This document shows, one piece after another, positions 1-4,867 of a stretch of 6,049 nucleotides of DNA. The position numbers and the translations under genes are program-made. The stretch is from Proteobacteria bacterium SPGG2 (GTDB lineage Bacteria > Pseudomonadota > Gammaproteobacteria > Acidiferrobacterales > SPGG2). Numbering within the stretch: position 1 is the stretch's first letter; each line of letters begins with the position of its first letter. The notes under the pieces were generated by a model. The model was not told the origin of the DNA and searched no databases. It worked only from the letters and a program-made list of their open reading frames with translations. Where the stretch lies: contig LXTK01000091.1 of the NCBI GenBank assembly GCA_001643475.1, positions 1 through 6,049 of the forward strand. The letters run 5' to 3'.

Positions 1-2
1 GG

Positions 3-239
3 TTAGTTGCCGACGACACCTTGTATCTCAAAGCTGACGAAGTGACAGCGGCACATTTCGTATCGAGATCTTTGGATCAATTCGAGTATGACAAGGGGAG
101 CAAGGTTGTAAAGATGTCGTATTATTTGGCGCCTGATGAAATTTTCGATGATCCAGAGGAGGCCGCACTTTGGGGTCGTAGAGCGCTTGAGGCCGCATCT
201 CGCGCGAAACCGAAAGTTCGCAAGAAGGGAAAGAGATAG
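3..239 (+). CDS. TfoX/Sxy N-terminal-domain protein, 3' part only
   Basis: The reading frame is open from the window edge, so the start is missing. The visible 78 residues begin LVADDTLYLKADE and continue through MSYYLAPDEIFDDPEE and LWGRRALEAA. This is the second half of the small TfoX N-terminal domain: a beta-hairpin that usually reads 'G..Lyl+ad', then the YY-x-P/DEIFDDPEE segment and a final helix. Family members of this stand-alone type are about 105-120 residues, so roughly 30-40 N-terminal residues lie outside the window. The TTG at 21 is an internal leucine codon, not a start. The tail (KPKVRKKGKR) is strongly basic. The domain is named after the competence regulator TfoX/Sxy, but single-domain versions are widespread and mostly without known function, so a competence role should not be assumed. 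The next genes are on the same strand. Confidence 0.85.
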   Translation, partial: LVADDTLYLKADEVTAAHFVSRSLDQFEYDKGSKVVKMSYYLAPDEIFDDPEEAALWGRRALEAASRAKPKVRKKGKR

Positions 240-266
240 AGTATTACTGCAAAACCATCGATACCA

Positions 267-274
267 GAGGGAGG
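267..274 (+). promoter_or_regulatory. Strong Shine-Dalgarno in front of the small ORF
   Basis: The run GAGGGAGG lies 4 nt before an ATG at 279. It is the best ribosome-binding sequence in the gap between the tfoX-like gene and the HAD gene. The HAD start at 392 has no comparable site of its own (upstream bases are GAAGACAACCGGACGAT), so ribosomes loaded here may reach the HAD gene by coupling. Confidence 0.5.
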
Positions 275-278
275 TCGT

Positions 279-395
279 ATGAGGTCTATAGGGCTGAAGC
301 GCAATCTTTGCCGCATTTACGTTGATAACGGCCTAAGAACGCCGCAGCATGCAGTACGCGTGCGTGCCACCAGAGAAGACAACCGGACGATATGA
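279..395 (+). CDS. Possible 38-aa small ORF overlapping the HAD start
   Basis: An ATG at 279 follows a strong Shine-Dalgarno and opens 38 codons (MRSIGLKRNLCRIYVDNG... ending REDNRTI). Its TGA stop at 393-395 overlaps the HAD gene's ATG at 392 in the classic ATGA arrangement. The peptide is basic, with many Arg residues, no signal peptide and no membrane segment; it resembles no family I recognise. Three explanations fit: a real small protein, a translated leader whose only job is to deliver ribosomes to the HAD gene, or a chance frame. The overlap and the Shine-Dalgarno are seen directly; expression is inference. Confidence 0.35.
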   Translation: MRSIGLKRNLCRIYVDNGLRTPQHAVRVRATREDNRTI

Positions 396-1114
396 AACTT
401 ACCGACTTCGAAGCGTTGACGTTCGACTGCTACGGTACGCTCATCGATTGGGAAAGCGGCATGATAGCAGCGCTGACGCCACTGATGGATAAGGTTGAGC
501 GTGAATTGACACGTAATGAAATCCTCAAGGCCCATTCGCGTCATGAGTCGAGCCAGCAACGGCAGACACCGGCCAAACGCTATCAAGAATTATTGGCGAT
601 TGTTTACCGACGCATGGCAGAGGAATGGGGTGTTAGTGTTAGCTGGGATGAGTGCGCACGGTATGGTCAGTCGATAAAAGACTGGCCTGCATTCCCTGAT
701 TCTGTGGATGCGTTACGGTATCTGAAACAGCATTACAAGCTCGTAATTCTATCGAATGTCGACAATCAGAGTTTCTCAGCAAGTAATAGCAGGCTTGGGG
801 TTGAGTTCGATGCTATCTATACAGCTGAAGATATCGGTGGCTATAAACCGGCCGACGCCAACTTCGAGTATATGTTGACCAAGCTCAGAGAGCTGGGGGT
901 TGAGAAATCAGGCATCTTACATACGGCAGAAAGTCTGTTTCATGATCATGCGCCGGCCAATCGTCACGGGCTAAAGTCTTGTTGGATCTACCGTCGGCAT
1001 GGACAAGAGGGCTTTGGTGCGACCGCGGATCCAGGCGAAATGCCTGCCTATGATTTTCGCTTTAATAGTATGGCGGAAATGGCCGATGCCCATAGAGCGG
1101 AGGTCAGTGGTTAG
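392..1114 (+). CDS. HAD-superfamily hydrolase, haloacid dehalogenase type II group
   Basis: A 240-residue cytosolic hydrolase of HAD subfamily IA. Motif I is FDCYGTLIDWE with the nucleophile Asp12. The second motif-I acid used by phosphatases is Tyr14 here, as in 2-haloacid dehalogenases. The helical cap spans about residues 20-100. Motif II is LSN (Ser121-Asn122), motif III is GGYKP (Lys152), and the last acidic loop is AESLFHDHAPA (His184-Asp185), followed by GLKSCWIYRR. The characterised L-2-haloacid dehalogenases carry an SSNxxD loop at this place, so this protein belongs to the related group usually auto-named 'haloacid dehalogenase type II', whose substrates are mostly unknown. Known members form an aspartyl-ester intermediate that water hydrolyses. 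The gene ends 5 nt before the GFA-type gene and so is probably co-transcribed with it. The ATG start fits the family, whose motif I lies about 10 residues in. The fold is sure; the substrate is not. Confidence 0.87.
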   Translation: MKLTDFEALTFDCYGTLIDWESGMIAALTPLMDKVERELTRNEILKAHSRHESSQQRQTPAKRYQELLAIVYRRMAEEWGVSVSWDECARYGQSIKDWPAFPDSVDALRYLKQHYKLVILSNVDNQSFSASNSRLGVEFDAIYTAEDIGGYKPADANFEYMLTKLRELGVEKSGILHTAESLFHDHAPANRHGLKSCWIYRRHGQEGFGATADPGEMPAYDFRFNSMAEMADAHRAEVSG

Positions 1115-1119
1115 AGGCA

Positions 1120-1509
1120 ATGGTTACGCACCGGGGCGGATGTCATTGTGGGCTGATTAAGTACGAAGTCTTGGCGCCCTTAAGAATCAAGGTCAACCAA
1201 TGCAATTGTTCCATCTGTTCTAAGTCCGGATATCTTGGTCTTATCGTCCGCAAGGAGCGCTTTAAACTTCTTTGCGGCGAAGAGCATTTGGTTACATACA
1301 CGTTCAACACTGGTGTTGCGAAACACCTGTTTTGCGCTCGATGCGGTATCAAGTCGTTCTACATACCGCGTTCACATCCGGATGGGTACAACGTCAATGC
1401 ACGATGCCTGGATCCAGCGACAATCGAAAGCATGGAGATTAACCCGGTCGACGGTCAAAACTGGGAAAAACGCTATCCGAAAGGTCGTGCAGAGAGTTAT
1501 CCGGACTAA
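1120..1509 (+). CDS. GFA/CENP-V family zinc-binding protein
   Basis: A 129-residue protein with the full cysteine pattern of the GFA (glutathione-dependent formaldehyde-activating) fold: GGCHCG (Cys8, Cys10), QCNCSIC (Cys28, Cys30, Cys33) and FCARCG (Cys72, Cys75), which bind two zinc ions in known structures. The conserved 'YTFNTGVAKHLFCARCGI' strand and the late 'NVNARCLD' segment are also present. The family is named for Paracoccus Gfa, reported to act on formaldehyde and glutathione; that activity has been disputed and most short members have no assigned substrate. Length is typical for the short members. The ATG lies 5 nt after the HAD stop, with a GGAGG (1100-1104) inside the end of the HAD gene, so the two are very likely one operon. 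No signal peptide is seen; the protein is presumably cytosolic. Confidence 0.88.
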   Translation: MVTHRGGCHCGLIKYEVLAPLRIKVNQCNCSICSKSGYLGLIVRKERFKLLCGEEHLVTYTFNTGVAKHLFCARCGIKSFYIPRSHPDGYNVNARCLDPATIESMEINPVDGQNWEKRYPKGRAESYPD

Positions 1510-1590
1510 GTGCGCGTGCCACCGCCGAACGGAGATGGGCACATATACGCGTTGACCCATCGTAGTGTCTCTGGCTGAAGATGAGCAGGC

Positions 1591-2766
1591 GTGACTGAAC
1601 CCTCCCATTTTCGACTTCAGTTTATTGTTTTTTTGTTGGTGTCGATCTCGTTTACGAATATCTATATCACCCAGCCGGTGTTACCGGTACTGCAGGTTGA
1701 ATTCGCGGTAGACACGGTGATCGCTTCTTTCACTGTCTCTGCCGTATTGCTTGGGATCGCGTTATCTAACTTACCATCAGGCGCTCTGGCAGACAGATTG
1801 CCTATCCATCCCATCATCCTGACCGGTGGAATCGTCTTGGCCATTGGCGGTTTGATTTGCGCTTTAGCCAGCAACATTTGGGTGCTCATTGGTGCGCGTT
1901 TTCTTCAGGGCCTTTTCATTCCCGCGATGACCACCTGTCTCGTCGCGTATTTGGCGAAAACGCTTCCACTGGCGCGGTTGAATGTGGTCATGGGCACTTA
2001 CGTAGCGGCCACGGTGCTTGGTGGCATGGGTAGTCGCTTGCTGGGTGGCTGGATCCATCCGCCATTGAATTGGCGTTACGCCTTTGTGTCGGCGTCGATA
2101 TTGGTTCTCATTGCGACGTTGATCGCCATGAGGGAGTTGCCGAGAACGCCGGTCCATCCTCAACGACAACACGACTCAATGGGCTTTTTCGAGCTACTTA
2201 AACGTTGGGAGCTGTTACTCCTCTTCTTATGTGCGGCTGCCAGCCAGTCGATTTTCTCGCCTGTTTTCAACTACTTGCCATATAGGCTCGGTGCACCGCC
2301 TTTCGAGTTCCCGACAGAGTTGGTGACGCTGGTTTACCTCGTTTATATCGTCGGCATCTTCATGGGGCCTGCGGCCGGCCGAATCAGTAATCGCTTCGGA
2401 AACGGATACACGATAGTTGGCGGCGCCGTTGTATTGGGTATTTCCTTGGTGCTTATCCTGTTACCAACCATCGTGGCAGTCGTGCTCGGCCTTATTGGGA
2501 TCTGCGCGGGTTTTTTCACGATCCATGCCGCCGCAGTGGGTTCCCTTAACCGCAAACTTTCTAGCGGACATGGGCGTGCAAACGCCCTGTATGTGCTGTT
2601 TTACTATGTCGGCGCGTGGCTCGGAATCACCTGGGCGGGCTTTGCTTACAAACAAGGTGGTTGGAGCGCGCTGGTGTACACGGCGCTGTTACTTTTGACT
2701 ATTCCGCTATACGCAGGTATTCATGAACTTAAAATCGCTCGACGACAACAACTAAGCGAAAAATGA
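1591..2766 (+). CDS. MFS transporter, drug/sugar-efflux-like (YnfM/AraJ-type group)
   Basis: A 391-residue polytopic inner-membrane protein with the length and hydrophobic pattern of a 12-segment major facilitator. Helix 1 ends in YITQPVLPVLQVEF, typical of the YnfM/AraJ-type proton-driven efflux group. Loop 2-3 carries motif A as GALADRLPIHP (residues 64-74), and helix 4 holds the motif-B-like GARFLQG with Arg103. A hydrophilic loop (about 184-200) separates the two six-helix halves, and motif A is only weakly echoed in the second half (GRISNRFGNG, 263-272). The GTG start is the only sensible one, since a stop in frame lies 6 nt upstream; the Shine-Dalgarno is weak. It follows the GFA-type gene by 81 nt on the same strand and may be its export partner, but nothing identifies the cargo. 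Confidence 0.9.
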   Translation: MTEPSHFRLQFIVFLLVSISFTNIYITQPVLPVLQVEFAVDTVIASFTVSAVLLGIALSNLPSGALADRLPIHPIILTGGIVLAIGGLICALASNIWVLIGARFLQGLFIPAMTTCLVAYLAKTLPLARLNVVMGTYVAATVLGGMGSRLLGGWIHPPLNWRYAFVSASILVLIATLIAMRELPRTPVHPQRQHDSMGFFELLKRWELLLLFLCAAASQSIFSPVFNYLPYRLGAPPFEFPTELVTLVYLVYIVGIFMGPAAGRISNRFGNGYTIVGGAVVLGISLVLILLPTIVAVVLGLIGICAGFFTIHAAAVGSLNRKLSSGHGRANALYVLFYYVGAWLGITWAGFAYKQGGWSALVYTALLLLTIPLYAGIHELKIARRQQLSEK

Positions 2767-2783
2767 AGGAAGGTCAATTCAGC

Positions 2784-2814
2784 GAAACTGTGGGCCGTCT
2801 ACCCACACGGTTTC
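2784..2814 (+). terminator. Imperfect hairpin just after the MFS gene
   Basis: GAAAC-TGTGGG, a 7-nt loop, then CCCACA-(CG bulge)-GTTTC gives an 11-pair stem with a 2-nt bulge, starting 18 nt after the MFS stop. No T-run follows, so it is at best a weak or factor-assisted terminator or an mRNA-stabilising structure. It lies inside the CbbQ-like remnant and may be accidental. Confidence 0.3.
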
Positions 2815-2936
2815 ACCACCAGTGATGAGGTAACGACTCGCCAGGTCCGATGCCATTAGATCATCGTGGCACGAGACAGTAATCAGCGGGCACTCCAGGC
2901 GCCACGCCATGTATTCCATGAAGCGCGTCTTGCCAC

Positions 2937-2955
2937 AGCCGGTTAGCAAGCCGGT
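2937..2955. repeat. Short direct repeat AGCCGGT x2 at the remnant's Walker A
   Basis: AGCCGGT occurs at 2937-2943 and again at 2949-2955, with 12-nt spacing. On the minus strand the pair encodes TG-LL-TG exactly where the family has a GPTGCGKT P-loop, and the frame is broken by a stop directly upstream. A short repeat at a decay junction is what slippage or microhomology-mediated deletion leaves, but a 7-mer pair can also arise by chance. Confidence 0.3.
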
Positions 2956-2958
2956 CTA

Positions 2959-3055
2959 CTGGTATGTCATCTACAGGCAAGTTAAAGTTGTGGTCTGTTC
3001 GCTGGCTACTAGCAGCTCAAAGCCTAATACAACTGCACGTATGGGAGGAGCCTAG
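2959..3055. other. Gap between the two gene remnants, no assignable gene
   Basis: Nothing here could be assigned. On the plus strand a frame is open up to a TAG (3053-3055) that directly abuts the ATG at 3056. Its last codons contain the GGGAGGAG that serves the next start, the usual layout of a gene end coupled to a following gene. It could be the tail of a lost upstream gene, but the peptide (ending TTARMGGA) is not recognised. On the minus strand, the frame leading into the CbbQ-like remnant contains stops at about 2971 and 2956. Confidence 0.4.
3043..3050 (+). promoter_or_regulatory. Shine-Dalgarno of the broken flavoprotein gene
   Basis: GGGAGGAG lies 5 nt before the ATG at 3056. It is one of the strongest ribosome sites in the window, yet it serves a frame of only about 35 codons, which supports reading that frame as the preserved head of a damaged gene. 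Confidence 0.5.
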
Positions 3056-3183
3056 ATGACCGATGTGATAGCCACGAGCGAGACCGTTCTCGTGGTTGGC
3101 GGTGGAATCAGGCTGCGATCGAAATATCGACCGGACGCATGGCTGTCGACGCGGTTGCGGTGAGTGCTGGAGTCGTAGCGTGA
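3056..3183 (+). pseudogene. Frameshifted remnant of an FAD/NAD-binding protein, HdrA/QmoA-like
   Basis: From the ATG the frame reads MTDVIATSETVLVVGGGI, a beta-strand plus the GxGxxG-type dinucleotide-binding turn that opens many flavoproteins. The frame then runs out of phase (RLRSKYRPD...) and stops. Shifting frame at 3112 gives AAIEISTGRMAVDAVAVS... ending at TGA 3181-3183. Intact relatives such as HdrA, QmoA and similar Rossmann proteins read VLVVGGGISGLTAAIE; here only two bases (AG) stand between the ATC for Ile and the GCT for Ala where twelve are expected, so a 10-nt deletion explains the break. After AAIE the sequence no longer matches a flavoprotein N-terminus, so a larger internal deletion is also likely. 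The HdrA/QmoA assignment rests on some 22 residues; other FAD-dependent oxidoreductases are possible. Confidence 0.55.
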
Positions 3184-3590
3184 ACATGCAGACCTTCAAA
3201 GGAATGTCATTGACATCTTTTATAGCGGCCGCGCTGTTTTCGGTTTTTCTAGTATTGACCTCGGGATTCGAAAAAGGTCTGATCTATACAATCGAGTTGC
3301 ATATATTATATTTCCCCGTTCCGTTTTTGGTATCTATGGTTATTCTAGCTTTGCGTTGGTTGCTTACTAGAGCGTTGAAGATAGATGCGTTCATAAAAAA
3401 CCTAATCTGCGGTTTTGTGTTAGGGATGGCATCGCTGGTTCTTTACAATGTCGCTTTCGGATCGTGGGGTCTTCAAGGTTTTCTATTCTCGCCGTTTAGT
3501 GGCCTATTCGGCGCCTTGGTTGGTGGTACTTTCTGGTTTGTCGTGGAACGAGAAGCACAAGATAAACAATCACCGGAAAGCGGCGGATAA
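3180..3590 (+). CDS. Unrecognised four-helix inner-membrane protein
   Basis: About 136 residues if translation begins at the GTG at 3180, which has a GGAG 7 nt upstream and overlaps the preceding broken frame's TGA (GTGA). ATG codons at 3186 and 3204 are alternatives; the longer open frame from 3096 is mostly a basic, Cys-rich shadow of the remnant and is not part of the protein. Four hydrophobic segments are visible at about residues 10-28, 43-63, 70-92 and 100-122, with short loops and a hydrophilic tail EREAQDKQSPESGG. Charged residues in the LLTRALKIDAFIKN loop suggest that this loop lies in the cytoplasm. The segment GLFGALVGGTFWFVVE is glycine-rich like small membrane-bundle proteins. 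I see no catalytic motif and do not recognise a family. The helix pattern and a clean stop favour a real gene, although its upstream partner is broken. Confidence 0.6.
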   Translation: MNMQTFKGMSLTSFIAAALFSVFLVLTSGFEKGLIYTIELHILYFPVPFLVSMVILALRWLLTRALKIDAFIKNLICGFVLGMASLVLYNVAFGSWGLQGFLFSPFSGLFGALVGGTFWFVVEREAQDKQSPESGG

Positions 3591-3704
3591 GAGACGCCTC
3601 GATTGTCGATATCTCGGCACCTTGTTTCGTATTTTACGGGCAGTTCGTAGCGGCGTTGAGGCGACGGCGCCTGGGCGGCAGGCCGACAAAAGCGCTTGAT
3701 GTGA
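3591..3704. other. Convergent gap between membrane-protein gene and terB-like gene
   Basis: This 114-nt gap lies between the ends of two converging genes. It contains a small GC-rich stem, AGGCG-ACGG-CGCCT (3659-3672), without a T-run, so a terminator call is weak. A short open frame crosses it on the plus strand without a start codon, and its peptide is not recognised. Confidence 0.4.
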
Positions 3705-4178
3705 TTAATTCGTTTGCTGGCCTGGGCTAGCTGCACGGGCGCGATGTTTCGTGGCTATGAAGTCCTTGTGGGAAACGTGCATCAGATTGGCAAGCTTACG
3801 CACCAGATGGTCTTCGTACTTGTCCATATGACCGTCGGCGTAGGCGACCTGCCACATCAGTTCGACGACCTGAATCTTTTCTTTTTGGCTAAAGCCCTTG
3901 TTGATTAAAGAGGTAAATTGATAATAGTCGGTCGCTTGTTTGACTTCTTCTTGGGCAAGCCGGATGAGCTCTTCTGTGTCGGCCTGTGATAATCCGAAAG
4001 TAGTCTGCACGGCCTGCCTTACTTGTTCGATCTCTTCAGGATGGACATCGAAATCGGCTCGCGCCATCTCGATGAGCATCGCCGCTGTCGCTACCTGCAG
4101 ACGGTGTTTAATGGTGTCTCCGGGCTCTGTAGCCGAAGCGATTCGCTTATCGAAGTATTTCTTGATTGCGCTAATCAT
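3705..4178 (-). CDS. TerB-family (tellurite-resistance-like) helical protein
   Basis: A 157-residue, entirely helical, soluble protein. The N-terminus (MISAIKKYFDKRI), then HRLQVATAAMLIEMARADFDVHPEEIEQVR, then the YQFTSLINKGFSQKEKIQVVELMWQVAYADGHMDKYEDHLVRKLANLMHV block and the closing KHRA are the conserved parts of the TerB-like proteins common in Gammaproteobacteria. Paired acidic residues in the two helix-turn segments (ADFDVHPEE; ADGHMDKYED) correspond to the metal-binding acids of TerB. The family is named for tellurite resistance, but this stand-alone form lies far from any ter operon and is best called function unknown. The ATG agrees with family length; no clear Shine-Dalgarno precedes it, and a palindrome occupies that place. 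The gene diverges from fabA-fabB. Confidence 0.88.
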   Translation of the reverse strand: MISAIKKYFDKRIASATEPGDTIKHRLQVATAAMLIEMARADFDVHPEEIEQVRQAVQTTFGLSQADTEELIRLAQEEVKQATDYYQFTSLINKGFSQKEKIQVVELMWQVAYADGHMDKYEDHLVRKLANLMHVSHKDFIATKHRARAASPGQQTN

Positions 4179-4181
4179 GAG

Positions 4182-4194
4182 TAACGGACCGTTA
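4182..4194. promoter_or_regulatory. Perfect 6-1-6 palindrome next to the terB start
   Basis: TAACGG-A-CCGTTA is a perfect inverted repeat centred on 4188. It lies 4-16 nt upstream of the terB-like ATG, where its ribosome site would be, and about 20 nt upstream of the candidate fabA -35 box. It could be an operator for a dimeric regulator of one or both genes, or a small hairpin in the terB mRNA leader. It does not match the E. coli FadR or FabR sites that I remember. Confidence 0.35.
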
Positions 4195-4214
4195 TTTGCT
4201 CGGATTATCTCAAA

Positions 4215-4243
4215 TTGATGCGGCCCTCGTATATCTATATATC
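4215..4243 (+). promoter_or_regulatory. Candidate sigma70 promoter for fabA-fabB
   Basis: TTGATG (4215-4220), a 17-nt spacer, then TATATC (4238-4243) make a plausible -35/-10 pair in the AT-rich part of the terB-fabA gap. Transcription would begin near 4250 and leave a leader of about 90 nt before the fabA start chosen here. Confidence 0.4.
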
Positions 4244-4264
4244 AAAGGGACGATCCCAGAGCGA

Positions 4265-4283
4265 CCTCGACGGCTAGCCGAGG
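4265..4283 (+). promoter_or_regulatory. Small hairpin in the fabA leader
   Basis: CCTCG and CGAGG can pair around a 9-nt loop. The same bases contain the perfect palindrome CGGCTAGCCG (4271-4280), so two exclusive pairings are possible. It lies between the candidate promoter and the fabA start. A role in expression is not shown; the structure may be accidental. Confidence 0.22.
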
Positions 4284-4339
4284 CAGCGTTACACTTGCCG
4301 CGGTATGGCTTAAAGCTGACCAAAAACAAAGGAAGGCAG

Positions 4340-4855
4340 TTGCAAAGAAAAAATGCGTTTGCTCGGGAGGAGTTACTCCAGTGTGGGCGTGGCGAATTGT
4401 TTGGTCCAGGTAACGCCCAGCTACCGTTGCCGCCGATGCTCATGTTCGATCGCATCGTGAGTATCACCGAGGATGGCGGTGCTCATGGTAAGGGACAGAT
4501 GATCGCCGAGTTGGATGTGGTGCCAGATTTATGGTTTTTCGCATGCCACTTTCAAGGCGATCCAGTTATGCCCGGTTGTTTGGGTGCAGACGCGCTATGG
4601 CAATTGGTGGGGTTTTTTCTGAGTTGGATGGGTGGACCCGGGCGGGGCCGTGCGCTTGGTGTGGGCGAGGTCGTATTCAGAGGACAGGTAACACCGGCCA
4701 ACAAGCTAGTGCGCTATCGCGTCGATATGACGCGTGTAATCATGCGTAGGTTATTTATGGGAGTAGCTGACGCTGAAGTAGAGGTGGATGGTCGTATAAT
4801 CTATACGGCCAAAGATTTGCGAGTGGGACTTTTCACTTCTACTGAGGATTTCTGA
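4340..4855 (+). CDS. fabA: 3-hydroxydecanoyl-[ACP] dehydratase/isomerase FabA
   Basis: FabA dehydrates 3-hydroxyacyl-ACP and, at C10, isomerises trans-2- to cis-3-decenoyl-ACP, the entry into unsaturated fatty acid synthesis in the cytosol. The hot-dog fold is complete: CGRGELFG, MLMFDRIV, the active-site stretch FFACHFQGDPVMPGCLGADALWQLVG with catalytic His70 and Asp84, then GRALGVGEV, FRGQV, GRIIYTAKDLRVGLF. The frame is open far upstream, but the start is set at TTG 4340: it gives 171 residues (E. coli has 172), follows AAAGGAAGG, and puts His and Asp at positions 70 and 84, matching the accepted numbering. The upstream residues match nothing in FabA. The ATG at 4352 is out of frame. fabB follows by 12 nt. 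Identity is near certain; the exact start is less so. Confidence 0.95.
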   Translation: MQRKNAFAREELLQCGRGELFGPGNAQLPLPPMLMFDRIVSITEDGGAHGKGQMIAELDVVPDLWFFACHFQGDPVMPGCLGADALWQLVGFFLSWMGGPGRGRALGVGEVVFRGQVTPANKLVRYRVDMTRVIMRRLFMGVADAEVEVDGRIIYTAKDLRVGLFTSTEDF

Positions 4856-4857
4856 AC

Positions 4858-4865
4858 GGGGAAGG
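4858..4865 (+). promoter_or_regulatory. Shine-Dalgarno of fabB
   Basis: GGGGAAGG in the 12-nt fabA-fabB gap ends 2 nt before the ATG at 4868. With the G-run used for pairing, spacing is acceptable. It confirms the ATG and the tight coupling of the two genes. Confidence 0.5.
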
Positions 4866-4867
4866 TC

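Larger units (their letters stand above)
2779..2955 (-). pseudogene. Remnant of a CbbQ/NirQ/NorQ-family AAA+ ATPase gene
   Basis: The minus strand is open for 58 codons between an in-frame TAG (2956-2958) and a TGA (2779-2781). It reads GCGKTRFMEYMAWRL, then CPLITVSCHDDLMASDLASRY, then ETVWVDGP. This is the signature block of the MoxR-type ATPases CbbQ, NirQ and NorQ: Walker A GPTGCGKTRF, the 'ITVSCHDDLtAsDL.gRyL' stretch and 'eT.W.DGPL'. These activate Rubisco (with CbbO) or nitric oxide reductase (with NorD). Intact proteins are about 260-270 residues. Here the N-terminal part is missing, the Walker A start is altered (LLTGCGKT, first Gly lost), and the frame breaks right after DGP, before Walker B, next to the MFS stop. 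There is no start codon with a ribosome site. It cannot encode a working ATPase. The wording ETVW.DGP fits CbbQ/NorQ better than GvpN, but I cannot choose between CbbQ and NorQ. Confidence 0.8.

Noticed and set aside
354..1522. Shared GCGTGCCACC string near 360-370 and 1512-1521, upstream of the HAD and MFS genes
   Set aside because: Only about 10 bases are shared, flanking bases differ, and the positions relative to the starts differ (about 20 and 70 nt). It may be chance.
1235..1555. 106-codon open frame across the GFA-type gene in another phase
   Set aside because: It lies almost wholly inside the GFA-type gene, whose cysteine motifs show the true frame, and its peptide has no recognisable pattern.
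2910..3055. Plus-strand frame ending ARMGGA directly before the ATG at 3056 as the tail of an AprA-like gene
   Set aside because: The stop-start abutment is suggestive and aprA often precedes qmoA, but the peptide does not match AprA as I know it, and its first half is antisense to the CbbQ-like remnant.
3575..3729. Start-less plus-strand frame containing SAPCFVFYGQFVAALRR, after the membrane-protein gene
   Set aside because: It has no ATG, GTG or TTG start with a ribosome site and I could not link it to a family. Too little for a pseudogene call.
3473..3736. 87-codon minus-strand frame across the membrane-protein gene end and the convergent gap
   Set aside because: It overlaps the ends of two better supported genes, and its peptide is basic and unpatterned.
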